A stretch of DNA of 64,000 nt from Pseudolactococcus piscium. GTDB taxonomy: Bacteria > Bacillota > Bacilli > Lactobacillales > Streptococcaceae. This document shows positions 1-9,275 of the stretch, piece by piece. Position 1 is the stretch's first letter. Each line of letters starts with the position of its first letter. The notes under the pieces were generated by a model. It did no database searches. It was not told the origin of the DNA and saw only the letters and a program-made list of their open reading frames with translations. The position numbers and the translations under genes were made by a program. The stretch lies in NCBI RefSeq assembly GCF_002441695.1, contig NZ_JXJW01000001.1:149455-213454 (forward strand), read 5' to 3'.

Positions 1-938
1 TAGGAGATAAAGTTAGTTTCCCCTTATCGATGATTGATCGCATTACGCCACAGCCGAATCAGGAGATTGGGGAGGAGCTAGCTGACGCAGGGATTGACGA
101 CATGCTGCCATTTATCTCGACCACACAAGGCATGCGCTTATCAGCTTTTGTCAATACAGAAGCAGTCCACTATCTGGCAATAGAAGATGACTTTCCAAAT
201 GGTCGGCCAGCGCTTGACAAGGCTAGTGGGGTGTTACTAAGTAACCGTGATACGATCAATAAGGCAGACTTGATGAAAGTATGTACGTGCTTGAATCCCT
301 TACACACAACGCTTGCTATTTTCGGGTGTTTACTTGGCTTTGATCGCATCTACAAGGAAGTCAATGACAAGGATTTATTAAGTTTGATTGAACAAATAGG
401 GTTTGTTGAAGGCTTGCCTGTGGTAGAAAATCCAGGCATTATTGACCCGGTTACCTTTATGAATGAGGTCATTTATCAACGCTTTGCTAATCCAAATATT
501 CCTGATACACCGCAAAGAATTGCTGCTGACACCTCTCAAAAGATTGGGATACGCTTTGGTGAAACGCTAAAAGCATATGTCTTAGCACCTGATAAAGAGG
601 TGCAGGCATTAACCTTCATTCCCTTAACAATTGCTGCATGGTGTCGCTATTTACTAGCGGTTGATGATCAAGGTCGGCCATTTGTGGTCAGTTCTGATCC
701 CTTGCTTGATGAACTCCAATCACAGCTATCAAGTGTGGCCTTGGGTGATCAAGTAGATATGTGGCCTGTGCTAGCACCGATTTTAAGTAACAAACGCATT
801 TTTGGTGTTGATCTGGTCGAGATTGGCCTATCTGATAAAATATCAGGATTTTTTGCCCAACTGATAAAAGGTCCTGGTAGTGTAAGACGTGCGCTGAAAG
901 AGACCTTAGCATCTCATGCTAAGGTGATTGAAAAATAA
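1..938 (+). CDS. uxuB: Fructuronate reductase (mannitol dehydrogenase family), 5' end cut by window
   Basis: Only the last ~312 codons are present; the open frame continues from base 3 with no start, so the gene begins upstream of the window. The stretch [13 protein letters not shown] near the window start is the hallmark of the mannitol dehydrogenase family, where it lies in the middle of a ~530-residue NAD-dependent oxidoreductase. The visible part is the helical C-terminal domain, ending in a family-like 'VRRALKETL' helix. In hexuronate catabolism this enzyme interconverts fructuronate and mannonate in the cytoplasm. The direct neighbours downstream, mannonate dehydratase, KDPG aldolase and KDG kinase, support fructuronate reductase rather than mannitol or tagaturonate enzymes. 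The next gene starts 19 bases downstream, so it is in the same operon. Confidence 0.85.
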   Translation, partial: GDKVSFPLSMIDRITPQPNQEIGEELADAGIDDMLPFISTTQGMRLSAFVNTEAVHYLAIEDDFPNGRPALDKASGVLLSNRDTINKADLMKVCTCLNPLHTTLAIFGCLLGFDRIYKEVNDKDLLSLIEQIGFVEGLPVVENPGIIDPVTFMNEVIYQRFANPNIPDTPQRIAADTSQKIGIRFGETLKAYVLAPDKEVQALTFIPLTIAAWCRYLLAVDDQGRPFVVSSDPLLDELQSQLSSVALGDQVDMWPVLAPILSNKRIFGVDLVEIGLSDKISGFFAQLIKGPGSVRRALKETLASHAKVIEK

Positions 939-957
939 TAAAGAAGAGAGAAATAAG

Positions 958-2034
958 ATGAAAATGACGATGCGTTGGTATGGTAAACAAGATGATCCAG
1001 TTAAGATTGACTACATTCGACAAGTCCCTGGTATGACAGGGATCGTCGGTAGTTTGTTTGATGTCCCAGTAGGCGAGGTTTGGCCAGAAGATAAAATTTT
1101 AGCACTTAAAACAGATGTTGAACAAGCAGGGTTAACCTTAGAAGTAATCGAATCAGTAAATATTCATGAGGACATTAAGTTGGGCTTGCCTTCACGTGAT
1201 AGATACATAGAGAATTATAAAGAGACGATTCGCCGTCTGGCAAAAATTGGCATTAAAGTGATCTGCTATAATTTTATGCCAGTCTTTGATTGGATGAAAA
1301 CGGAAATGGCCTATCCACTAGCAGATGGGTCGACAACCATGGCATTCTTCCTAGAAGGTGTCCAAAAAACGCCGCAAGAAGTTGCTGATGATGTCATGTC
1401 ACAAAACGAAGGGCTAGCCCTACCAGGATGGGAACCAGAACGTTTAGTAGATATCACAAAACTGATCGCCCAATATCAAGATGTAACAGAAGCAGACCTG
1501 AGAAACAATCTCACCTATTTTCTACAGCAAATTATCCCGGTTTGTGAGGCAGTTGATATTAAAATGGCTATCCACCCAGATGACCCACCCTATTCTATTT
1601 TTGGCTTGCCGCGCATCGTTAAGAACCGTGATGATCTAGCCTATATTTGTGAGGCAGTTGATTCACCCTATAATGGGATTACCATGTGTACAGGCTCTAT
1701 CGGTGAAGATCCTGATAATGATCTTGTGGCGATCGTGGCAGAGTTTGCTAAACGAGATCGGATTCCTTTTGCCCACGTTAGAAATGTCAAATTTATAGAG
1801 GCTGGGGGGCGTGACTGCTATGAATCTGCCCACTATAGTCCCTATGGCTCACATGATTTATTTGAGGTCATGGCAGCCTTATACGATAATGGATTTGATG
1901 GGTATATTCGACCGGATCATGGGCGCATGATTTGGGGAGAAACAGGTCGTCCAGGATATGGGCTCTATGATAGAGCCCTTGGTGCTATGTACTTGACAGG
2001 CCTGTGGGAAGCATTAGAAAAGAGACATGTTTGA
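958..2034 (+). CDS. uxuA: Mannonate dehydratase
   Basis: This 358-residue cytoplasmic enzyme dehydrates D-mannonate to 2-keto-3-deoxygluconate. The N-terminus [15 protein letters not shown] and later segments such as '[11 protein letters not shown]', '[17 protein letters not shown]' and '[13 protein letters not shown]' are characteristic of UxuA, with His and Asp/Cys residues that bind the catalytic metal. Length matches the family. An in-frame ATG ten codons earlier (928) overlaps uxuB and has no ribosome site; the purine-rich AAGAGAG just before 958 favours the chosen start. It sits between uxuB and kdgA with tight spacing, consistent with one hexuronate operon. Confidence 0.93.
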   Translation: MKMTMRWYGKQDDPVKIDYIRQVPGMTGIVGSLFDVPVGEVWPEDKILALKTDVEQAGLTLEVIESVNIHEDIKLGLPSRDRYIENYKETIRRLAKIGIKVICYNFMPVFDWMKTEMAYPLADGSTTMAFFLEGVQKTPQEVADDVMSQNEGLALPGWEPERLVDITKLIAQYQDVTEADLRNNLTYFLQQIIPVCEAVDIKMAIHPDDPPYSIFGLPRIVKNRDDLAYICEAVDSPYNGITMCTGSIGEDPDNDLVAIVAEFAKRDRIPFAHVRNVKFIEAGGRDCYESAHYSPYGSHDLFEVMAALYDNGFDGYIRPDHGRMIWGETGRPGYGLYDRALGAMYLTGLWEALEKRHV

Positions 2035-2045
2035 TGAGGTGTATC

Positions 2046-2693
2046 ATGAAAAAACAAGTTATTTTAAATCAGATTGCATCGGCTGGTGTGATTGCTGTTG
2101 TTCGGGGTGACTCAAAAGAGGCGGCAGTAAAGGCCGCAAATGCCCTTGTTTTAGGTGGGATTGTTGGTCTTGAGATAACCTATACAGTACCCGATGCTAG
2201 TCAAGCGATTTCAGAGTTGCGTGCAGCATATCAAGATCATGCCGGCATTGTGATTGGTGCTGGGACAGTCCTGGATGCCATAACTGCAAGGCTAGCAATC
2301 ATGTCTGGTGCAACATTCATTGTCAGCCCAACATTTGACATAGAAACTGCTGAAATCTGTAATCTCTATCAAATTCCTTATCTACCGGGATGTATGACGA
2401 TTACTGAAATGAAAACTGCACTTAAGGCAGGGGTAGACATCATCAAACTTTTCCCAGGTAATGTCTACGATCCTAGTATTATCTCAAGTTTTAAAGCCCC
2501 ATTGCCACAACTTAACATCATGCCAACAGGTGGGGTGTCCGTAGCAAATATGGCAGACTGGTTTAAAGCGGGCGTGATCGCTGTCGGTGCGGGTGGTAAT
2601 CTGCTAGCCCCAGCAGCTAGTGGCGATTATGCTGGTGTCACAGCGATGGCAAAACAATATGCTGAAAAATATGCTGAAATTTCTCAGAAATAA
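2046..2693 (+). CDS. kdgA: 2-keto-3-deoxy-6-phosphogluconate aldolase (KDPG/KHG aldolase)
   Basis: A 215-residue class I aldolase that splits KDPG into pyruvate and glyceraldehyde 3-phosphate. Seen directly: 'AVVRGDS' at the N-terminus, the catalytic Glu in 'GLEITYTVP', and the Schiff-base lysine in 'DIIKLFPGN', followed by 'MPTGGVS' for phosphate binding. Length is standard. The start is the ATG at 2046 preceded by AGGTG; the ATG at 2034 overlaps the uxuA stop and has no ribosome site of its own. It follows uxuA by 11 bases and precedes kdgK by 14, so the enzyme order of the pathway is kept in the operon. Confidence 0.92.
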   Translation: MKKQVILNQIASAGVIAVVRGDSKEAAVKAANALVLGGIVGLEITYTVPDASQAISELRAAYQDHAGIVIGAGTVLDAITARLAIMSGATFIVSPTFDIETAEICNLYQIPYLPGCMTITEMKTALKAGVDIIKLFPGNVYDPSIISSFKAPLPQLNIMPTGGVSVANMADWFKAGVIAVGAGGNLLAPAASGDYAGVTAMAKQYAEKYAEISQK

Positions 2694-2707
2694 AAAGTGG
2701 GTAAGCG

Positions 2708-3709
2708 ATGAAAATATTAACCTTAGGGGAAATCATGTTACGTTTGTCATCAGCAAGCGGGCAACGTCTATCAAATACGTCATCTTTGAGCTGCCATTAT
2801 GGAGGTGGTGAAGCTAACGTCGCCATTTCTTTAGCAAATTTTGGTCATGACGCCTACTTTGCCAGTCTGGTGCCAGATAACCTATTAGGTCTAGGAGTCA
2901 AACAACACTTACAGTATTATGGGGTGCATACGGATTATTTGCTATTTGGTGGCGAACGTTTAGGGACTTATTATCTAGAGACAGGTGTCAGTCAGCGCGG
3001 GAGTCAGGTCATATATGACCGTGCATACTCAAGTTTTTCTCAAATCTCAAATGATATATGGCAAGATGCCACGCTGTTTACAGGGATTGACTTGTTTCAT
3101 ATCTCAGGGATTACCCCAGCCTTATCTGAGGACTGGCAAGTTTTGACCAAACAACTCATTCAAAAAGCCAGGCTAGCAGGGTGTAAAATCAGTTTGGATA
3201 TCAACTATCGAGGCAAACTTTGGACACAAGCAGCTGCAGGTCTGGTTATTCGGGAGTTATTACCACTAGTTGACTATTGTTCGGCAGGTGAGCTGGATGC
3301 CAGATACATTCTAGCCTTATTTGATGACAAAGCGATATCAGTTGACTTGCTAACTTGCTATCAGAAAATGGTAGCGACCTATCCGAATCTTGCTGTCATT
3401 TATTCGACCAAGCGTCAAGTCAGATCGGCTTCAGAAAATGACTTACAAGGGTTTATTTATAGGGATGGACACTTGAGCATGTCTCAAGCATATCACATCA
3501 GCCCGATCATTGACCGTGTTGGTAGTGGGGATGCTTTTTCAGCTGGTATCTTACATGGTATTTTAAAGGGGTGGGATGCACAGGAAATCATCACATTTGG
3601 GACAGCGGCATGTGTCCTCAAGCACACAATCGAAGGGGACCGTAACCTGTTTACTGAAAGAGAAGTACTAAGGTTTCAAAAGCAAGGGTCTGGAGACATC
3701 AAGCGTTAA
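2708..3709 (+). CDS. kdgK: 2-keto-3-deoxygluconate kinase (PfkB family)
   Basis: A 333-residue sugar kinase of the PfkB/ribokinase family. Seen: 'GGGEANVAISLANFG' (substrate-binding signature 1), 'SLDINYRGKLW', and the C-terminal 'DRVGSGDAFSAGIL' containing the catalytic Asp and anion hole. KDG kinase is chosen over fructokinase because the gene is preceded by uxuA and kdgA, whose product and substrate it links by phosphorylating KDG to KDPG. It is the last gene of the uronate operon; a strong promoter for the next gene begins within 30 bases after its stop. Confidence 0.88.
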   Translation: MKILTLGEIMLRLSSASGQRLSNTSSLSCHYGGGEANVAISLANFGHDAYFASLVPDNLLGLGVKQHLQYYGVHTDYLLFGGERLGTYYLETGVSQRGSQVIYDRAYSSFSQISNDIWQDATLFTGIDLFHISGITPALSEDWQVLTKQLIQKARLAGCKISLDINYRGKLWTQAAAGLVIRELLPLVDYCSAGELDARYILALFDDKAISVDLLTCYQKMVATYPNLAVIYSTKRQVRSASENDLQGFIYRDGHLSMSQAYHISPIIDRVGSGDAFSAGILHGILKGWDAQEIITFGTAACVLKHTIEGDRNLFTEREVLRFQKQGSGDIKR

Positions 3710-3733
3710 GCTAATCTTGCTTACAAAAGTTCG

Positions 3734-3762
3734 TTGACCCAACTAACATATATTGGTATAAT
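3734..3762 (+). promoter_or_regulatory. Sigma-A promoter of the ROK regulator
   Basis: TTGACC at 3734-3739, 17-base spacer, TATAAT at 3757-3762 with an extended TGG before the -10. This is a near-consensus promoter located between kdgK and the ROK repressor gene, so the regulator can be made independently of the uxu-kdg operon. Confidence 0.8.
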
Positions 3763-3847
3763 AAAAAAAAGAGAGAACAGATGTTAAAGTTAAGTTAATC
3801 TAATGAATAGATGAAGCGCATGACATACTGAACTAGGGGTGAGTGAA

Positions 3848-5032
3848 ATGGCAAAAAAAGCAAATCTTGATGTTGTTCGAGAAAATAATCGTAAGCTAGT
3901 CCTACAAACGCTATTTAATGCCGATAAAACATCTCGAAGCTCAATTTCTAAACTAGTTGGCCTACAAAAGTCAACAGTCTCTTCTATTTTTTTAGATTTG
4001 GAAGCTGAAGGGTTTGTTCAAGAACTGGGTATTGGCGAATCGTCAAACGTTGGTGGTAGAAAACCGAGTATGATCCGCTTTAATCGGCAATACGGCTATG
4101 TCTTAGCTTTTGATTTTGGGGTTAGACATTTGAGATATACCCTCAACCATTTGAGTGGCGAAACGATTCGTGATGGGGCAATCGCCATTAAGTCAAAGCA
4201 AGTTGGGCCAGTCTTTGAGGAGATGAAGAAAATCATCGATACGATAGCGATTCCTGATACAATCAATGGCTTGGTTGGTATCGCTATCGCTGTACATGCC
4301 CCTGTCTTTAATAATCAAATTATTTACAGTCCTTTCTTTGATTTTGATGCCTTCGACTTAGTTGGGGAATTAGAAAAATTGACAGATGTACCAGTTATCA
4401 TGGAAAATGAAGCAAACCTTGCTGCTATTTTTTATCGAGATTACCATGTGTATGATGAGACGATTGAGTATCAAGACTTTATTTCACTCAATATCCATAA
4501 TGGGATTGGCGTAGGTATTATCTGTAACGGGCAAATTTTTAGGGGTGTGAATGGTCTGGCAGGAGAAGTAGGGCGGACGATTATGTTTGATCCCAAGTCA
4601 AGTCTGACTGCGGGAGAACCATTACCGAGACTAGAAGATTTGTATTCAGAAAATGCGATTATTAGTCGCGTTGCAGCCAATAAACAGATTCCTCATCTAT
4701 CACGTAAAGCATTTCTTGACCTACTAAGAGAAAAAGATAGTAGCGTCATGCCCTTGATGGCAGAGTGGCAGATTGCGATTGCAACGTTCATCTATAATCT
4801 CAATCAACTTTACGCACCACAAGCGATTTTTATCTCCTCAAGAATTTTTGATAATTTTCCAGAAATCACACAAGCTACCTTGACGATTGTTGACGAGCTT
4901 GACAGTGTCCATAAGCCTGACTTGATTATTTCAGATTCTTCTGTCCATGATGCGTCGATGCTAGGCGGTGTCGCCTTGATTTCACGTAAAATATTAGGCT
5001 TATCCGATTATGTGCTAACATTTTCTTTATAG
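3848..5032 (+). CDS. ROK-family (NagC/XylR type) transcriptional regulator
   Basis: A 394-residue protein with an N-terminal winged helix-turn-helix (about residues 12-65, 'SISKLVGLQKSTVSSIFLDL') and a C-terminal ROK sugar-kinase-like domain ('LAFDFGVRHLRY', 'VIMENEANLAA', 'NIHNGIGVGIICNG', 'GLAGEVGR'). It probably represses the uronate genes in response to an intermediate, by analogy with XylR/NagC and by position; this is inference. The zinc-binding CXCGXXGC motif common in ROK proteins is absent ('TIMFDPKSSLTAGE' occupies that region), which is a noticeable divergence. The ATG at 3848 is preceded by AGGGGT at a good distance; the GTG at 3839 lies inside that site. Confidence 0.85.
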   Translation: MAKKANLDVVRENNRKLVLQTLFNADKTSRSSISKLVGLQKSTVSSIFLDLEAEGFVQELGIGESSNVGGRKPSMIRFNRQYGYVLAFDFGVRHLRYTLNHLSGETIRDGAIAIKSKQVGPVFEEMKKIIDTIAIPDTINGLVGIAIAVHAPVFNNQIIYSPFFDFDAFDLVGELEKLTDVPVIMENEANLAAIFYRDYHVYDETIEYQDFISLNIHNGIGVGIICNGQIFRGVNGLAGEVGRTIMFDPKSSLTAGEPLPRLEDLYSENAIISRVAANKQIPHLSRKAFLDLLREKDSSVMPLMAEWQIAIATFIYNLNQLYAPQAIFISSRIFDNFPEITQATLTIVDELDSVHKPDLIISDSSVHDASMLGGVALISRKILGLSDYVLTFSL

Positions 5033-5076
5033 AATTAGGTAGAAGTGAGTCCTTAACCTATTCAAGTGAAATAGAA

Positions 5077-5110
5077 AAAATACGACAATTTGATCTGTCG
5101 TATTTTTTTC
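5077..5110. terminator. Bidirectional intrinsic terminator
   Basis: Inverted repeat AATACGACA ... TGTCGTATT flanked by A-run on the left and T-run on the right, lying between the convergent ends of the ROK gene and the flavoprotein gene. It should work in both directions. Confidence 0.85.
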
Positions 5111-5152
5111 GTATGATAAGTCTATCCGATACGGTTGCCTCTAATTCTCTAT

Positions 5153-7579
5153 TTAGTCAACCTTATCTGCAATCGCAGTTTTGCCTGCGATACGACCAAA
5201 TGTGAAGATGTCTGTTAGAGAGTTACCACCTAGGCGGTTACCGGCATGGATACCACCTGCTACCTCACCTGCAGCGTAAAGACCTGGAATGATTTGGCTA
5301 GATGCATCTAAGACATGCGTTTTTGTATCAATTTTCAAGCCACCCATTGTATGATGCACGGCTGGTTTTCTTGGTGTTGCGTAAAATGGTGCCCGCTCAA
5401 CTTTCAAGTCAAACACATCCTTGCCAAATTCTGGATCTTCTCCCTTATCAACATAACTGTTATAGTTGTTGATTGTTGTGACGAATACAGTGGGATCAAT
5501 TGCTAATTTTTCGGCTAGCGCTTCAAGAGAATCCGCTTTAAATAGTGTCCCGTTTGCAACTTGACGATCTATTTTTTCCTGACTGGTATTATAGGCTGTA
5601 TTTTTGATGTTTTCATCAGCAATCAAGTAGAACAATGACCCATTATCAATCGCAGCTTGGGTTAACTGGTCACGACTGCCATATTCATTGACAAACCGTT
5701 TACCTGATTGGTTGACCATGACGAAGTTTTGTGGTGGGACTTGAAGACCACTAAATAAGGCACCAGTCTCAGGATCAGAGACGGGCATCATTTGAGAAAA
5801 TCCCATGCCAGTTAAATCAGCTCCAGCACTTTGTCCGAGTACAATACCATCACCTGTAATTGCTGGAGAATTAGAGGTTTTGATGTCATCGGCAATTTCA
5901 GTCCAGTAGGTATTATAGGCTTTCAGCATCTTAGTATTGGCACCGAATCCGCCTGTTGTTAAGATGACAGCTTTGGCATGAACAGTGACTTTCCCACCAG
6001 CTAAACCAGTGCCTTCAATCCCGCTGACTTGCCCATCTTTGATGATGAGGCTTTCTACTGGGGTATCCGTAATGATTTCCCCCCCATTTGCTTCAACAAA
6101 GGTTTGTAGCGCTGAAACAAAAGCATAGCCTTCACTTTTAAGTGGTTTATGACCACGGCGCCAAAGGGCACCAACTGGCATTGACACTTCATCTGGATCA
6201 AATGCAACGCCAATCTCTTCTAGCCATTTAACAGATTCTAAAGCACGGTCTGTCAGGATTTTGACCAGATCATATTGACCATAAATCACATTGCCGAGTT
6301 GGTCAGTCCGTTTGCCTCCCAGATAGGTTTGTAATCTATGGAAAATAGCTGAATCAAACAAGTACCCCTGTGTCCCCTCGATATCATTCAGGTAGGCTGT
6401 GACTTGGGCCTTAAAAGATTTAAAATCTGCTAAATATTCAGGGTCTATTAGACTTTCATCGATAGCTGCCATTTCTTGTAGGGTATGGCTCTCTCCAAGA
6501 TTAGCCGCAAATGTATTTTGCCAAGTAGGATCAGCCGCATTCATAGGGCCGCCAGTTCTGACCGTATTTCCACCTACGGCTGGGAATTTTTCAACGACGA
6601 TGACTTTTTTACCTGACTGCAAAATAGTAGCAGCAGCAGCTAATCCAGCGCCACCCGCCCCAACAACGACAACATCAGTCTCATATGTTTCGTCGCCATG
6701 ATATTGTGCGCTTGCCGCTTTTGCGCGTTTTCTAAGCGTATCAGGATTAGCACCAGCTAGTTTAACCGCTTTTGCGACACCATCAAGCACCCCATTACTT
6801 GTTACTGATGCACCAGAAATAATATCCACATTTAGGGTTTGTCCTTCAATGATTTGTGTTGGCATTCTAGTAAAGACAACGTCAGCTATCCCCTGTGATT
6901 CACCAGACGTATCGATGTCGATTGTTTTAATACTATCTTCAGTAAATGTGACAACCATCGGCAGGTCACCGTTATGACCGACAGTCGTTACCGCATAGTC
7001 ACCGGGTTCAAAAACAAGATCCTCAGGCACATTTAACAGATTAGCGACTTTAGTGAACCTCATGAATCGTAAGAAGCAGCTTTCAAGGAAATTAATGGTC
7101 CCTTCAACTTTTAATTGACCAGCTGCATCAAAGGCAAGATTTGCCTGTCCAAGTAGAAATTCATAACCAGGCATGACTGCTGCATTAACGCCGGGCGCAT
7201 CTAGAATTTGACGCAAATGTAATTGCGCGCGTGATGAGCCTTGGACATCTAGTGAAGCCCCGACGATCATCACTGGTTTCCCGTCAAGTGGATGTAAATT
7301 AAACGATAACCATTCAAGTAAACTCTTTAAACTAGAGGGGATGGAATGATTGTATTCTGGCGTTGCGATGATCACACCATCAGCATCCGTTATTTTTTGA
7401 TTAAATGCTTGAATGAGAGGGGAATAAGAGGCATCTTTTGATTCGTTAAACATGGGCACATCTTTAATTTCGAGAATCTCTATTTCTGCTTGCTCACTAA
7501 AGTGATCTTTCATAAAAGTTAATAACAAGCGATTGTATGATGCTTTGGCATTTGTGCCTACAAGTCCGATAAATTTCAT
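5153..7579 (-). CDS. Cytoplasmic flavoprotein reductase (fumarate reductase-like): FMN_red + FMN_bind + FAD_binding_2
   Basis: An 808-residue three-domain redox enzyme without signal peptide. Residues ~1-175 are a flavodoxin-like NAD(P)H:FMN reductase ([23 protein letters not shown]). Residues ~190-275 are an FMN_bind domain with the covalent-flavinylation motif DIISGASVT (252-260, Thr260 the likely acceptor). From ~302 follows an FAD-binding fumarate reductase/succinate dehydrogenase-type domain ([25 protein letters not shown] with the expected catalytic Arg; [20 protein letters not shown]). This resembles soluble NADH:fumarate reductases whose electrons pass NADH to FMN to FAD to acceptor; urocanate, acrylate-type or other enoate acceptors are possible. 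ApbE is encoded 1.7 kb away. The ATG at 7579 overlaps the upstream stop as ATGA, so translation is coupled; the frame is open a further 30 bases upstream but has no ribosome site there. Confidence 0.85.
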   Translation of the reverse strand: MKFIGLVGTNAKASYNRLLLTFMKDHFSEQAEIEILEIKDVPMFNESKDASYSPLIQAFNQKITDADGVIIATPEYNHSIPSSLKSLLEWLSFNLHPLDGKPVMIVGASLDVQGSSRAQLHLRQILDAPGVNAAVMPGYEFLLGQANLAFDAAGQLKVEGTINFLESCFLRFMRFTKVANLLNVPEDLVFEPGDYAVTTVGHNGDLPMVVTFTEDSIKTIDIDTSGESQGIADVVFTRMPTQIIEGQTLNVDIISGASVTSNGVLDGVAKAVKLAGANPDTLRKRAKAASAQYHGDETYETDVVVVGAGGAGLAAAATILQSGKKVIVVEKFPAVGGNTVRTGGPMNAADPTWQNTFAANLGESHTLQEMAAIDESLIDPEYLADFKSFKAQVTAYLNDIEGTQGYLFDSAIFHRLQTYLGGKRTDQLGNVIYGQYDLVKILTDRALESVKWLEEIGVAFDPDEVSMPVGALWRRGHKPLKSEGYAFVSALQTFVEANGGEIITDTPVESLIIKDGQVSGIEGTGLAGGKVTVHAKAVILTTGGFGANTKMLKAYNTYWTEIADDIKTSNSPAITGDGIVLGQSAGADLTGMGFSQMMPVSDPETGALFSGLQVPPQNFVMVNQSGKRFVNEYGSRDQLTQAAIDNGSLFYLIADENIKNTAYNTSQEKIDRQVANGTLFKADSLEALAEKLAIDPTVFVTTINNYNSYVDKGEDPEFGKDVFDLKVERAPFYATPRKPAVHHTMGGLKIDTKTHVLDASSQIIPGLYAAGEVAGGIHAGNRLGGNSLTDIFTFGRIAGKTAIADKVD

Positions 7580-8199
7580 TTTGCCACACCTCCATTTACG
7601 TTTTCCCAAGCAAATTTTCGTTTACTTGCTGCCTGCTCAGGATTTTTTTTGCTAATCTCATTTGTCATGTCTGCAAATGATAAGAATTCAGCGAAATCTC
7701 CCTCTAGTTCAACTACCTTATCTTGATTAAGCAAGGTAGGCGTCTCATCAAAGGCTTCAAGAGATCTGCCTAAGAAAAATTCTGATCCTGGTAAAATTCG
7801 CGCTTTCAGCTCAGGTGCATCTAGAATCTGACGCAGATGAGTTTGTGCGCGAGAGGTGCCAAGTGAACCGTGTGAGGCACCAACAATCATGACTGGTTTT
7901 TCGATTAAAGGGCGTGTTGTATACGACAGCCACTCAAGCACGCTCTTCAAGGCAGCAGGGATGGAGTGATCGTATTCTGGCGTTGCGATGATAACACCGT
8001 CAGAAGCAGTGATTTTCTCAGATAACAATTTGACTTCAAGTGGCGCTGTTTTGTCATCTGGCTCATTAAAAGCAGGGATATCAGCAATTTCACAAATTGT
8101 AATTGTTGCTGATGGGGCAAAGTGTTGCTTCATAAATTGGAGCAGCTTGCGATTGGTTGAGCTGTCTGCATTGGTGCCGACGATTCCGATTAGGTTCAT
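7576..8199 (-). CDS. NADPH-dependent FMN reductase-like flavoprotein
   Basis: A 207-residue flavodoxin-fold protein. [11 protein letters not shown] is the phosphate-binding loop for FMN and [13 protein letters not shown] the second family signature. It is clearly paralogous to the N-terminal domain of the 808-residue reductase that it overlaps by four bases (ATGA), e.g. 'VMIVGAS', '[13 protein letters not shown]', 'LPGSEFFLG' occur in both. It may deliver electrons to the reductase or act as a separate quinone/azo/chromate-type reductase; the acceptor cannot be told from sequence. It is the promoter-proximal gene of the two-gene operon, divergent from the LysR gene. Confidence 0.85.
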   Translation of the reverse strand: MNLIGIVGTNADSSTNRKLLQFMKQHFAPSATITICEIADIPAFNEPDDKTAPLEVKLLSEKITASDGVIIATPEYDHSIPAALKSVLEWLSYTTRPLIEKPVMIVGASHGSLGTSRAQTHLRQILDAPELKARILPGSEFFLGRSLEAFDETPTLLNQDKVVELEGDFAEFLSFADMTNEISKKNPEQAASKRKFAWENVNGGVAK

Positions 8200-8259
8200 G
8201 AGTTTCCCTTTCTGAGTAACTTTGAATTCGCTTTCAAAGTTTGTGACTTAACTAACTTA

Positions 8260-8288
8260 AGTTTAATCCTATCCGTTGAAAATGTAAA
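8260..8288 (-). promoter_or_regulatory. Promoter of the flavoprotein operon
   Basis: On the minus strand TTTACA (8288-8283) and TAAACT (8265-8260) are separated by 17 bases, about 60 bases upstream of the FMN-reductase start. It faces away from the LysR gene, with the LysR-side palindrome immediately behind it. Confidence 0.6.
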
Positions 8289-8308
8289 ATAGTTTTATGG
8301 TTATCGGG

Positions 8309-8328
8309 TTATAACAATTTTGTTATAA
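8309..8328. promoter_or_regulatory. Palindromic operator overlapping the LysR promoter
   Basis: A perfect 20-base palindrome, TTATAACAATTTTGTTATAA. Its right half contains the -10 hexamer TATAAT (8324-8329) of the LysR gene. Shape (ATAAC-N6-GTTAT) fits a LysR-type box in the intergenic region of a divergent regulator/target pair, suggesting autorepression and activation of the flavoprotein operon. Confidence 0.6.
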
Positions 8329-8348
8329 TAAGTAAAAAGGAGCATAGC

Positions 8349-9275
8349 ATGGCACAACTTTATTCTCAACAAACCTTACATTACTTGGATATCTTGTTAA
8401 AACATGGTAACTTTACCAAGGCGGCCAAGGATTTATATGTCTCACAGCCACATCTGACACAAACAATCAAACGGATTGAAATTGAACTGGGGGCAAAAAT
8501 CATTAATCGAGATGTTACCCCATTGCAACTGACAGCAGCAGGAAAGGTCTATCATCAGTATTTAATGACTGCTGAAAATAGAAAGGAAAAGTTTCGGCAA
8601 CAGCTGTTCCAATATACCAATCCGGATAAAAAAGTCATACATATCGGTATTTTATCCAGTCTAGGCTCATTTTTACTGCCCTTATTTTTACCAGAATTTA
8701 TGCGGACCTTTCCAGATGTCAAAATAGAGTTGCATGAAGCATTGCCTGAAATAAATGAAGCAAAAATTCTAAATGGGCAGATTGATTTTTTCATCGGTCA
8801 AAATCCTGAAACCATTTCCCCGAATCTTAAAAAGATACATTTTGGCAACCATGGTTATTTTGCCTTGATTCCCAAATGTTCTACGCTTTATCAACCAGGT
8901 CACTATCGCATACCAGACCAGGCTATCCCGCTCAAAACGCTTTTAAAGGAACCCTTAATTTTGACTAAGAGAGGGTCAGCGATTCGCAGACAAGTGGATT
9001 ATCTCCTGCAAAAATATAAGATACAGCCTAATATTGTCTTAGAGACCAATAACATTTATACGGCGATTAATCTCTCTAGAGAAAATGCAGGGGTAACCTT
9101 GTTTGCTGAAAGTATCAAAGTGGTTGATCAGCATCAGGCATTTAACATCTACAAACTGCCACTATCCTTGCTGTCCTTAGACTATTTTATTAGCTATGAT
9201 ACAAAAAAAATTCTCGATCCAATCGATCAAGAATTCCTTACTTATTTTGAAAAGGCCAGCGCTAAACTAGGGTAA
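8349..9275 (+). CDS. LysR-family transcriptional regulator
   Basis: A 308-residue LTTR. The N-terminal winged HTH is complete (residues ~6-65: 'LDILLKHGNFTKAAKDLYVSQPHLTQTIKRIE'), followed by a linker helix and a periplasmic-binding-protein-like effector domain starting at 'VIHIGILSSLGSFLLPLFLPEF'. The ribosome site AAGGAG precedes the ATG. Divergent from the flavoprotein operon and convergent with apbE, with which it shares nine terminal bases, so it very likely controls this redox island. The effector is unknown; a substrate of the reductase is the natural guess. Confidence 0.88.
   Translation: MAQLYSQQTLHYLDILLKHGNFTKAAKDLYVSQPHLTQTIKRIEIELGAKIINRDVTPLQLTAAGKVYHQYLMTAENRKEKFRQQLFQYTNPDKKVIHIGILSSLGSFLLPLFLPEFMRTFPDVKIELHEALPEINEAKILNGQIDFFIGQNPETISPNLKKIHFGNHGYFALIPKCSTLYQPGHYRIPDQAIPLKTLLKEPLILTKRGSAIRRQVDYLLQKYKIQPNIVLETNNIYTAINLSRENAGVTLFAESIKVVDQHQAFNIYKLPLSLLSLDYFISYDTKKILDPIDQEFLTYFEKASAKLG

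Noticed and set aside
6399..6701. 100-codon open frame on the plus strand inside the flavoprotein gene
   Set aside because: It is antisense to the strongly conserved FAD-domain coding region and has no ribosome site; a shadow of the real gene.
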